Assembly: GCF_965228805.1 (NCBI RefSeq)
Contig: NZ_CBDDIE010000003.1
Location: 2,356,001-2,420,000 of the forward strand
Source: JASBTN01 sp965228805
Lineage (GTDB): Bacteria; Pseudomonadota; Alphaproteobacteria; Rhodobacterales; Rhodobacteraceae
DNA length: 64,000 nt
Reading direction: 5' to 3'
The notes beneath the pieces are model-generated. The model made no database searches. It was not told the DNA's origin and worked only from the letters and a program-made list of their open reading frames with translations. The position numbers were made by a program, and so were the translations under genes. Below are positions 51,762 to 59,473 of the stretch, piece by piece. Every line of letters begins with the position of its first letter. The stretch's first letter is position 1.

Positions 51762-52016
51762 ATGATGACAGAAACGACTCCCCAAAAGGATGGCCGCTGG
51801 CCTGTCTGGGCGCTGGCCGTGGTGCTCTACCCGTTCGCGGCCGGTGCGGCGGCGGTGAACCTGTTCTTTCTCAGCCTGATGAGCCAGGTCGTGGGCCTGC
51901 GCGTGCTGTCGACCACCGAGGCGATTATCGGTGGCCTGATCCTGGGCATCCCCTTCGCCTGGATCACGGGCCGCTGGATTCGCGGGCTGATCGACGAGGC
52001 CGAGGACGGCCAATGA
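51762..52016 (+). CDS. small two-helix membrane protein, unknown function
   Basis: 84 residues (ATG 51762; GTG 51756 or ATG 51765 also possible) with two membrane helices (WALAVVLYPFAAGAAAVNLFFLSLM and EAIIGGLILGIPFAWITG, in part). No family recognised. Overlaps the MenG/UbiE gene by 4 bp (ATGA), so it belongs to that unit. NnrT-like small proteins occur in Rhodobacter NO-response loci, but I cannot support that name from sequence alone. Confidence 0.7.
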   Translation: MMTETTPQKDGRWPVWALAVVLYPFAAGAAAVNLFFLSLMSQVVGLRVLSTTEAIIGGLILGIPFAWITGRWIRGLIDEAEDGQ

Positions 52017-52780
52017 GCACGGGAAAACCGGCCCGCGCCGCCCGTCTGGACGAGCTGCGCGAAACCTTCGGCGACCGTCAGGTGGCCGAGGGCGAGCGCA
52101 AGCGCGAGGTCAACGATCTCTTTGATCGGATCGCGCCGCGCTATGACCTGATGAATGATCTGATGAGCTTCGGCACCCACCGGATGTGGAAAGCCGTTAC
52201 CGTACGTGAGGCTCTGCGTCAGCTGGACGGCAAGACCGGCCCATTGGTGGATCTCGCCGGGGGCACCGGCGATTTGGCCCTGGCGATCAAGGAGCGTGAG
52301 CCGACCCGTCAGGTGATCGTGGCGGATGCCTCGGCAGGCATGCTGGAGCAGGCGCGTCAGCGTGGTGGCGACGGTTTGAACTACCTGCACGCCGATGCCG
52401 AGGCGCTTCCCTTGGAGGACGGCACGGCCGCGGCCATCACCCTGGCCTTCGGGCTGCGCAACATGACCGACCCGGCGGGCGCCCTGCGCGAATGCGCGCG
52501 CATTCTTGCGCCCGGTGGCAGTTTGGTGCTGCTGGAGTTTTCGCGCCCCGCCGCCTGGTTCGCCCCTTTCTATGGGTTGCATTCGCGCTGGGTCATTCCG
52601 GCGCTGGGGGCGCTGGTCGCCCGCGACAAGGGCGCCTATACCTATCTTGTGGACTCGATCCGCCGCTTTCCGGCCGCCGGAGACATCACGCGCGAGCTGG
52701 AAGGGGCCGGGTTCCATGTAACCCGCACGCGGCCTTTCATGTTCGGCGTCGCGATGCTTCACGTGGCCGAGGTGACATGA
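52013..52780 (+). CDS. MenG/UbiE quinone C-methyltransferase
   Basis: 255 residues with both UbiE/MenG signatures: YDLMNDLMSFGTHRMW and RILAPGGSLVLLEFS, plus the SAM motif DLAGGTGDLAL. UbiE and MenG act on demethyl-menaquinol and/or demethoxy-ubiquinol precursors. ATGA overlaps on both sides tie it to the small membrane protein and to menA, so here it probably methylates demethylmenaquinone. Whether it is the only UbiE of the organism cannot be told from the window. Confidence 0.88.
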   Translation: MSTGKPARAARLDELRETFGDRQVAEGERKREVNDLFDRIAPRYDLMNDLMSFGTHRMWKAVTVREALRQLDGKTGPLVDLAGGTGDLALAIKEREPTRQVIVADASAGMLEQARQRGGDGLNYLHADAEALPLEDGTAAAITLAFGLRNMTDPAGALRECARILAPGGSLVLLEFSRPAAWFAPFYGLHSRWVIPALGALVARDKGAYTYLVDSIRRFPAAGDITRELEGAGFHVTRTRPFMFGVAMLHVAEVT

Positions 52781-53697
52781 CCGCATCCGTTGCCCCCCGA
52801 CCCACTCAAGCGGAGCTGATCGCCCGGCTGAGCAAATTGTCGCGCCCGGCCCGCTGGGTCATTGCCGCGCGGGTCAAGACGCTGGGCCTGTCGCTGGTGC
52901 CGGTGGCGGCGGGCAGCTGGCTGGCGGCCGCGCAGGGCAGCTGGAATCCGGGGGTCATGGTGGCGGCAATGCTGGCCGCCGCGCTGATTCAGATCGGTAC
53001 CAACCTGTGGAATGACGCAGCCGATGCGAAAAGTGGTGTGGATGGGCCCGAACGCCTGGGCCCGCCGCGCCTGACCTCTCTGGGTCTGCTTGATCCGGAC
53101 CGGGTGCGTTTGGCGGCGGCCGGGGCGTTCCTTCTATCCGGCCTTCTGGGGCTTTACCTTACCACCATTGGTGGCTGGGTCATCGTTGCCATTGGCCTGG
53201 TCTCCCTGGCGCTTGGCTTTTTCTATTCGATGGGACCGCGCCCCCTGTCGGGCACGCCCCTGGGCGAGCTTCTGGTGATCGGCTTCTTCGGCGTGGTGGC
53301 TGTGGCGGGAACGGTATACCTGCACGGGCAGCCGGTGACGGGCGAGGCCGTGGCGCTGGGGGCGATCATCGGCCTGCCCGCCGCCGCCGTGCTGCTGCTC
53401 AACAATCACCGCGACCGGGTCACGGACGCGCGCGCCGGCCGTCGCACCCTGGCGATCCTGCTGGGGCAGGGGGCGTCGCGTGTGCTCTATGCCTTGCTGC
53501 TGGCGGGAGCGGTGATCTGGGCCGCGCTCTGGTCCGGCGCGGTTCTGACCCTGCTGCCTGCGGCCACCCTCGGGCTGGGTCTGGCCGTGGCCATGGCCCG
53601 CCTGCCGGTCAGCGCCGCGTTGAACCGGCTCATTCCCGGCACGGCACTGTTTCAACTTCTGGTTCTCTTGGGGATTGCGGCCGGTCCGACCCTGTAG
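52777..53697 (+). CDS. menA: 1,4-dihydroxy-2-naphthoate polyprenyltransferase (MenA-like)
   Basis: 306 residues, about eight membrane helices, UbiA superfamily. The first Asp-rich site is in NLWNDAADAKSGVDGPERLG and the second is NNHRDRVTDARAGRRTLA; both resemble MenA (NDxxDxxxGxDxPxR and NNxRDxxxDxxxGxxTL) rather than UbiA (NDxxDRxxD). Attaches the isoprenoid tail to DHNA to give demethylmenaquinone. Coupled to menG by 4 bp and placed just upstream of pcuC/nosZ under an FNR-type box. Confidence 0.82.
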   Translation: MTASVAPRPTQAELIARLSKLSRPARWVIAARVKTLGLSLVPVAAGSWLAAAQGSWNPGVMVAAMLAAALIQIGTNLWNDAADAKSGVDGPERLGPPRLTSLGLLDPDRVRLAAAGAFLLSGLLGLYLTTIGGWVIVAIGLVSLALGFFYSMGPRPLSGTPLGELLVIGFFGVVAVAGTVYLHGQPVTGEAVALGAIIGLPAAAVLLLNNHRDRVTDARAGRRTLAILLGQGASRVLYALLLAGAVIWAALWSGAVLTLLPAATLGLGLAVAMARLPVSAALNRLIPGTALFQLLVLLGIAAGPTL

Positions 53698-53765
53698 GGG
53701 AGGGGGAGGTCGGGACCGGCCTGATCCCCGCGGCACTGAACTGGGAGGCGCGCCGCGGGTAGGGG

Positions 53766-54236
53766 TTAGTGCGAATGCGCCATCGGCATGGCGCCTGCGG
53801 CCTTGATCGGCCAGCTCAGGGTAACTTCCCCAGCCTTTTCAAAGACAAGCGTGGCTGTGACCTCCTCGCCTTCGACAAGGGCGCCGTTCAGCTGCATGCA
53901 CATCAGGTGCAGCCCGCCGGGTTGCAGAACCGCTTCGCCGCCGGCCGGGATCTCGATCGCCTCGACCTGGCGCATACGCATGACGCCGCCCTCGTCCTTG
54001 ATATGAGTGTGCAGTTCCGGTCGGCCACAGGCCTCGGTCGTGTAGCTGACCAGCCTGTCCGCTTCGCCCTTCGAACGAATCGTCATGAAGGCAACGCCCG
54101 CCATGGCCGTCGCCGGGGTGGCGCGCGAAAATGCGCCGGTGATTTCCAGGCTGTCCGAGCTGTAGTCGGCCGCAACACTGGGCAGCGCGGTCAGCGTTAA
54201 AGCCACCGCGGCGCCAAGAATGGAACGATGTTTCAT
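53766..54236 (-). CDS. pcuC: periplasmic copper chaperone PCu(A)C
   Basis: 156 residues with a signal peptide (MKHRSILGAAVALTLTALPSVAA). The H-M copper motif is visible: HTHIKDEGGVMRMRQV and GLHLMCMQLN; the C-terminus ends HSH. PCuAC delivers Cu(I) to CuA or other copper sites. Divergent from nosZ, and shares the FNR-type box at 54314, consistent with supplying copper to NosZ. Confidence 0.92.
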   Translation of the reverse strand: MKHRSILGAAVALTLTALPSVAADYSSDSLEITGAFSRATPATAMAGVAFMTIRSKGEADRLVSYTTEACGRPELHTHIKDEGGVMRMRQVEAIEIPAGGEAVLQPGGLHLMCMQLNGALVEGEEVTATLVFEKAGEVTLSWPIKAAGAMPMAHSH

Positions 54237-54313
54237 CTGTGGTTGAGTTCCTGTCGTGATGTTTCGGGTTTGCGTCCTGAGCAGGGACGTTAATCGCCTG
54301 AGGCGGGTCAATC

Positions 54314-54327
54314 TTGATGAAAGTCAA
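54314..54327. promoter_or_regulatory. FNR/Dnr box between pcuC and nosZ
   Basis: TTGATGAAAGTCAA, matches TTGAC/T-N4-GTCAA. 111 nt upstream of the nosZ ATG and 78 nt upstream of pcuC, so it could serve either. Confidence 0.75.
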
Positions 54328-54437
54328 GTCCTACATATCGGTTTCGTGATTTGACGAAACCCGGAGCTGGCCCCCGGGCACCGGCCCGCGCGTGATGACG
54401 ACATGCGATGCAAACCGCCCGGAAACGAGGACGCACA

Positions 54438-56735
54438 ATGAAAAACATTCGCAAGCGCTTTGCCGCGACAGCGAGCGTTGCCACCTTGGGCCTCGCGATG
54501 ACCGCAAACGCGGTCTCTGCCGAGTCGCTTGAAGAGGTAATGGAACGCCGGGGCCTGTCCCAACAGGACCTTCTGGCTGCCGCGAAAACCTATACGCCAA
54601 CCGGGGGGCGCGACGAGTTCATCGTATTCTCGTCCGGCGGTCAGTCGGGCCAGATCATGGTCTACGGTGTGCCGTCGATGCGCATCCTGAAATATGTTTC
54701 GGTCTTCACGCCCGAACCCTGGCAGGGCTACGGGTTCGACGAAGAATCGAAAGCCATCCTGGAATCGGGCGCCGTTGACGGCCGCGAGGTCCACTGGGGC
54801 GACACCCACCACCCGGCCATCACCGAAACCGCTGGTGAGATGGACGGCGAATACCTGTTCATCAACGACAAATCGGCCCCGCGCGTCGGCGTCGTCTCGC
54901 TGCACGATTTCGAAACGCAGCAGATTGTCGTGAACCCGATCCTGCAGTCCGAACACGGCGGCACCTTCGTGACCCCGAACTCGGAATACGTGATCGAGGC
55001 TGCACAATATCCGGGTGTTCTGGGTCGTGGCTTTGCGCCGCTGTCGGAATTCAACGAGAAGTTCCGTGGCGCCGTCACCTACTGGAAATTCGACCGTGAA
55101 GCGGGCCGCATCGACCCGTCGAAGTCGTTCTCGCTCGAGCTGCCGCCTTACTCGCAGGACCTTTCGGACGCCGGTAAGGGCGTGTCGATGGGCTGGTCGT
55201 TCACCAACTCGTTCTGTGCCGAACGCTATGTCGGCGGGATCGAGTCGGGCCGTCCGCCGTTCGAAGCGGGCTGTTCGCAGGGTGACACCGACTTCCTGCA
55301 CGTGATCAACTGGGAAAAGGCCGCCGAGGTCTATGAATCCGGCAAGGTCACCATGATCAACGACCACCCGGTCATCATGATGGACACCGCCATCGAAGAA
55401 GGTCTGGTCTACCTGATCGCCGAACCCAAGTCGCCGCACGGCGTCGATGTCTCGCCTGACGGCGAATACATCATCGTCGGTGGTAAACTGGACACCCAGG
55501 GCTCGGTCTACAGCTTCTCGAAAATCAAGGCCGCGATCGACGCGGGCGATTTCGAAGGCACCGACCCCTACGGTATCCCGATCATCTCGATGGAAAAAGC
55601 GCTGCACAAGCAGGTTCCGCTGGGTCTTGGCCCGCTCCACACGCAGTATGACAGCACGCCTTGTGTGGTCTACACCTCGCTTTACGTGGACAGCCAGGTC
55701 GTCAAATGGGACTACTGTGAAGGCAAGGTTCTGGACAAGGTCTCGATCCACTACAACATCGGCCACCTGGTCGCGATGGAAGGTGAATCGGTTAGCCCGG
55801 ACGGCAAGTATCTGATCTCGCTCAACAAGCTGGCGATCGACCGGTTCAACCCCGTGGGTCCGCTGCACCCGCAGAACCACCAGCTGATCGACATCTCGGG
55901 CGACAAGATGGAGCTGCTCTACGACATGCCGGTGCCGCTGGGTGAACCCCACTACGCCACCGCCATTGCCGCCGACAAGCTGCAACCGCTGGTTCGCTAC
56001 CGCTACGGCACCAACTCGCGCACCGGTGGCAAACACCCCGGCGCTGTGCGTCCGGGCCAGGAGCGCATCGAGCGTGACGGTGACCACGTCAAGGTCTACA
56101 TGACCGCGATCCGCTCGCACTTCACGCCGGAAATCGTCGAAGTGAACGAAGGCGACACGGTCGAGTTCATCATCACGAACTCGGAACGTGCCGAGGACGA
56201 AACCCACGGTTTCGCTGTCTCGACCTACGACGTGAACCTGTCGCTGGAACCGGGCAAGACCGCGACCGCCAAGATCGTGGCCGACAAACCGGGCGTCTTC
56301 TCCTTCTATTGCACCGAGTTCTGCTCGGCCCTGCACCTGGAGATGACGGGCTTCCTGGTGGTGAAACCGGAAGGCTACGTGGAAGAGGCCGCTGCTGAAG
56401 TGTCCGAAGGCCAAGCCTACACCAAGGACGACTTCGACAAGCAGATGACGACCAACCTGGAAACCCAGGCCGTCATCGACAGCGTGGTCGCCTACATCAC
56501 CTCGCATAACTACCAGGACTTCCCGGAAGTCGTGGCTCTGGTGGAAGACGCTGTTGACCAGCTGAACTTCGCCACCGAAGCCCGCACGAAGGCCGAGGAA
56601 CTGGCCGCCGCCGAAGACTGGCAGAACGCGACCCTCTGGGCCGGCCAGTGGTGGCAGTACCAGGTGAAAGCCGCCGACATCGGTCTGCGCGCCAAGACCT
56701 ACCTGGACGAAAACGGTGCGGTGAAAGCCGAATAA
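54438..56735 (+). CDS. nosZ: nitrous oxide reductase, clade II (Sec-type)
   Basis: 765 residues from ATG 54438. The signal peptide (MKNIRKRFAATASVATLGLA...NAVSA) lacks a twin-Arg motif, unlike clade I NosZ. CuZ region GDTHHPAITETAGEMDGEY is of the clade II form. CuA motif FYCTEFCSALHLEM has Cys625, Cys629, His and Met. After CuA there is an extra 115-residue helical tail (from about 646), without CxxCH. Reduces N2O to N2 in the periplasm. Followed by cytochromes, NosB-like, D, G, H, F, L and Y. Confidence 0.95.
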   Translation: MKNIRKRFAATASVATLGLAMTANAVSAESLEEVMERRGLSQQDLLAAAKTYTPTGGRDEFIVFSSGGQSGQIMVYGVPSMRILKYVSVFTPEPWQGYGFDEESKAILESGAVDGREVHWGDTHHPAITETAGEMDGEYLFINDKSAPRVGVVSLHDFETQQIVVNPILQSEHGGTFVTPNSEYVIEAAQYPGVLGRGFAPLSEFNEKFRGAVTYWKFDREAGRIDPSKSFSLELPPYSQDLSDAGKGVSMGWSFTNSFCAERYVGGIESGRPPFEAGCSQGDTDFLHVINWEKAAEVYESGKVTMINDHPVIMMDTAIEEGLVYLIAEPKSPHGVDVSPDGEYIIVGGKLDTQGSVYSFSKIKAAIDAGDFEGTDPYGIPIISMEKALHKQVPLGLGPLHTQYDSTPCVVYTSLYVDSQVVKWDYCEGKVLDKVSIHYNIGHLVAMEGESVSPDGKYLISLNKLAIDRFNPVGPLHPQNHQLIDISGDKMELLYDMPVPLGEPHYATAIAADKLQPLVRYRYGTNSRTGGKHPGAVRPGQERIERDGDHVKVYMTAIRSHFTPEIVEVNEGDTVEFIITNSERAEDETHGFAVSTYDVNLSLEPGKTATAKIVADKPGVFSFYCTEFCSALHLEMTGFLVVKPEGYVEEAAAEVSEGQAYTKDDFDKQMTTNLETQAVIDSVVAYITSHNYQDFPEVVALVEDAVDQLNFATEARTKAEELAAAEDWQNATLWAGQWWQYQVKAADIGLRAKTYLDENGAVKAE

Positions 56736-56754
56736 TCGGCACCCCAAGCTCAAA

Positions 56755-56781
56755 GCGGGCGGCGACATTGTCGCCGCCCGC
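56755..56781 (+). terminator. 12-bp hairpin between nosZ and the first cytochrome gene
   Basis: Stem 56755-56766 / 56770-56781 with a 3-nt loop. It is followed by C-runs, not T, so it more likely stabilises the nosZ 3' end or attenuates read-through than terminates fully. Confidence 0.5.
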
Positions 56782-56814
56782 ACCCCCCCGAAACCTAACT
56801 ATCAGGATTGACTT

Positions 56815-57474
56815 ATGCGCGCTCTGATCTCCGCAATCATCCTTGGTGTCGCCGGTGTCGCAGGCTCTACCGCCTCCGCCGCAGACGAAGACACCTTGCG
56901 AGCCGGCAAACGGGTCTACATGACCAAGACCTGCCTTGCCTGCCACGGACGGAACGGTGCCAAGCCGATCATGTCCTACCCCGCCCTTGCCGGGCAAAAC
57001 GAGAAATACCTGATCGAACAGCTGGAGCTGATCAAGTCGGGCGAACGTTCGGGCTCGGTCGATCCGGCCACCGGCCACCCCTACATCCAGGGCATGGCCG
57101 ACATCATGCACCTGCTGTCCGAAGACGACATCAAGAACGTCTCGGCCTGGCTGGCCGAACAGACGCCGGCCGCGCCCGAGGTTCTGGACCCGGCCCCGTC
57201 CGAAGACGAACTGGCCGCCGGTGCCAAGGCCTACAAGCGCCTGGGCTGTCGCTCCTGCCACGGCAAGGAAGGCGAGAAAGCCACGAACAAGGCCTATCCG
57301 ATCATCGCGGGCCTGGACCGCGACTACCTGATCCGCCAGATGACCGACATGCGTGAAAAAGTGCGCACTGGCGGCAAGGTGAAACTGATGTTCGGCGTGA
57401 TCAAACGCGCCGACGACGAAGACATCGCTGCGATCGCGACCTGGCTGAGCCAGTACGACCGCACCGCTGATTGA
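56815..57474 (+). CDS. periplasmic dihaem cytochrome c (NosC-like)
   Basis: 219 residues: signal peptide (MRALISAIILGVAGVAGSTASA) and two cytochrome c4-type domains with CLACH at 40-44 and CRSCH at 145-149. Each domain has the c4 pattern PALAGQNEKYLIEQL or PIIAGLDRDYLIRQM. In clade II nos clusters such cytochromes are proposed to link NosGH to NosZ (NosC1/NosC2 in Wolinella, which are monohaem). Second of the nos operon. Confidence 0.85.
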   Translation: MRALISAIILGVAGVAGSTASAADEDTLRAGKRVYMTKTCLACHGRNGAKPIMSYPALAGQNEKYLIEQLELIKSGERSGSVDPATGHPYIQGMADIMHLLSEDDIKNVSAWLAEQTPAAPEVLDPAPSEDELAAGAKAYKRLGCRSCHGKEGEKATNKAYPIIAGLDRDYLIRQMTDMREKVRTGGKVKLMFGVIKRADDEDIAAIATWLSQYDRTAD

Positions 57475-57494
57475 AACAAGAAAGGACGCGCGAC

Positions 57495-58220
57495 ATGAAA
57501 AGCACCGCACTGACCGCCATTCTGGCTGCCGCCCTGACCCTGGGCACCCCCGCCGCCTTCGCCGGCGCCGACCACACGCCGGCCGATGGCTGGAACGAAG
57601 GGGGCGGGGAGCAGGACGAAGCCCTGACCCTGACCCCGGACCTGGACAACGGCCTCTATGTCTACGAGGTCTGCTCGGCCTGTCACCAGCTCAATGGCTG
57701 GGGTCTGACCGATGGCACCTTCCCGCAGATCTCGGGCCAGCACCCGAATGTCATCATCAAGCAGCTGGCGGACATCCGCGCGCTGAACCGTGACAACCCG
57801 ACCATGTATCCCTTTGCCCTGCCGCAGGAAATCGGTGGCTCGCAGTCGATCGCCGACGTGGCGGCCTATATCGCCAACCTGCCGATGAACCCGAACCCGG
57901 GTGTCGGCGCGGGCGACGACCTGGAGCACGGCGAGGCGCTGTACAAGGAAAACTGCGTGCGCTGTCACGGCGAGAACGGCGAAGGTTCGAACGAAAAGTT
58001 CTACCCGGCGATCTACGGCCAGCACTACAACTACCTTGTGCGCCAGTATGAATGGATCCGCGACGGCAAACGCCGCAACGCGAACCCGGACATGGTGAAA
58101 CAGATTGAGGGTTTCTCCGAGCGCGATACCCTGGCTGTTCTGGACTATGTCAGCCGCCTGAAGCCGCCCGCAGAAAAAGTGGGTGACCCGGACTGGGTGA
58201 ACCCCGACTTCGACTGGTAA
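57495..58220 (+). CDS. periplasmic dihaem cytochrome c (NosC-like)
   Basis: 241 residues from ATG 57495 (AAAGGA 8 nt upstream). Signal peptide ends AAFAG; haem sites CSACH at 60-64 and CVRCH at 154-158. The two halves resemble cytochrome c4 like the preceding gene (FPQISGQHPNVIIKQL and YPAIYGQHYNYLVRQY), so the pair looks like a duplication. Probable electron carrier to NosZ. Confidence 0.85.
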   Translation: MKSTALTAILAAALTLGTPAAFAGADHTPADGWNEGGGEQDEALTLTPDLDNGLYVYEVCSACHQLNGWGLTDGTFPQISGQHPNVIIKQLADIRALNRDNPTMYPFALPQEIGGSQSIADVAAYIANLPMNPNPGVGAGDDLEHGEALYKENCVRCHGENGEGSNEKFYPAIYGQHYNYLVRQYEWIRDGKRRNANPDMVKQIEGFSERDTLAVLDYVSRLKPPAEKVGDPDWVNPDFDW

Positions 58221-58287
58221 AACAAGCACCTCTGTGCCGGGCGGCGTGAACTGCGTCGCCCGGCCTCACCCCACAGAGAGCAGAACA

Positions 58288-59469
58288 ATGAGCACCTCGA
58301 AAACCGACCGCCGCGGTATCGTCTACCGCGTCCTGACCCTTGTTGCCGTCTCGCTGATCGCGGCATCCTTCTTCTCGCCGGGCTGGTGGGTCTCGCTGAC
58401 CGCGCCGAACTACCCCGAGGCGACCTTCCCCCAAGGCATCCGCATCCTGTTCCACATGGACAGCGTCCAGAACGGTTGTGACATCCGTGACAGCGTGGAA
58501 GTGCGGGAAACCGAGGCGCTCGACTGTGTCCACGAGATGGACACGATCAATCACTACGTCGGTATGTATCCAATCGCCTCGGGCGGTCCGGTGGAAAAGG
58601 CGTTCTCGCCCTTCCTCTTTGCCATGCTGGGCGTGATGGGCCTGACCTTTGCGGCGCCGGGACGCAAGACGCGCCTGGTGGTGGCCGTCATCGGCTTTGG
58701 CGGCATTGCCGGTTGGATGACCATGGCGATGTATGGCGAGGACGGGATCAGGCTGCACACCAAGAATTATGTTGAGGGTATGGTTGTGTCGCTGGGCCAG
58801 GATGCAGGCGAAACGGCGGTGAACCCGAACCTGCCCACCATCGTGCAGATGTTGCAGCAATCGCTGGCCGAAAGTGCTGCCGATGAGGTCGAGGCGGTGG
58901 CCGAAAGCGGTGATCGCGCCGCGATGATCACCACCCTGAAACGCGCCTACGAGCTGGACAATGCCAAGCTGCCGGTGGCCGAACAGGAGGAATGGAACGG
59001 CTCGGTCATGCAGGTGTTCAAGTGGCACTATGCCAAGTCGCTGGGCCGCTGGTTCAACGACCCAGAACGCAACGAGCCGCTGGTCCGCACCATGGATGGC
59101 GTCGCACAGATCCTCTATGCTGGCGTGATCGCCTTCATGGCGCTGATGATCTTCGCCGCCTGGTCGGTGCGGTCGATTTTCCACTGGATCCTGGTGATAG
59201 CGCCGATGGCGTTGCCGGTCGGGTTCCTGGCGGAATACGCGGGCTGGCTCTGGTGGTATGGTCACACGCTGAACGAGATGGGCGCCTTTACCCTGAAACC
59301 CTTCATGCCGACCGTCTTCGGTGACGGCAAGGTGGCGCAGTTTGCCACCCACAGCTACCCGTCGACCGGTTTCTTCCTGATGCTCGCCTCCTCCGCTCTG
59401 CTTCTTCTGGCCGCTCTGATCCGGTTCAAGCAGGTGCGTCTGGCAGGTGAGGCCGCAAAAAGGATGTAA
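58288..59469 (+). CDS. multi-pass membrane protein in the NosB position
   Basis: 393 residues, about six membrane helices (15-35, 108-125, 130-147, 278-298, 303-322, 365-385) around a soluble loop of about 130 residues. The first external segment has HEMDTINHYVGMYPIA, rich in His/Met. Clade II nos clusters contain an unassigned membrane protein, NosB, between nosZ and nosD; position and topology fit, identity by sequence was not checked. Role in N2O reduction unknown. Confidence 0.7.
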   Translation: MSTSKTDRRGIVYRVLTLVAVSLIAASFFSPGWWVSLTAPNYPEATFPQGIRILFHMDSVQNGCDIRDSVEVRETEALDCVHEMDTINHYVGMYPIASGGPVEKAFSPFLFAMLGVMGLTFAAPGRKTRLVVAVIGFGGIAGWMTMAMYGEDGIRLHTKNYVEGMVVSLGQDAGETAVNPNLPTIVQMLQQSLAESAADEVEAVAESGDRAAMITTLKRAYELDNAKLPVAEQEEWNGSVMQVFKWHYAKSLGRWFNDPERNEPLVRTMDGVAQILYAGVIAFMALMIFAAWSVRSIFHWILVIAPMALPVGFLAEYAGWLWWYGHTLNEMGAFTLKPFMPTVFGDGKVAQFATHSYPSTGFFLMLASSALLLLAALIRFKQVRLAGEAAKRM

Positions 59470-59473
59470 GACC

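Noticed and set aside
51762..52016. NnrT assignment for the 84-residue membrane protein
   Set aside because: Suggested only by size and by the presence of nnrS; no sequence signature I can recall supports it.
54438..54540. Tat signal on NosZ from the IRKRFAA stretch
   Set aside because: No adjacent Arg pair with the S/T-R-R-x-F-L context; KR instead of RR after one residue. The Sec-type reading fits the clade II neighbours.
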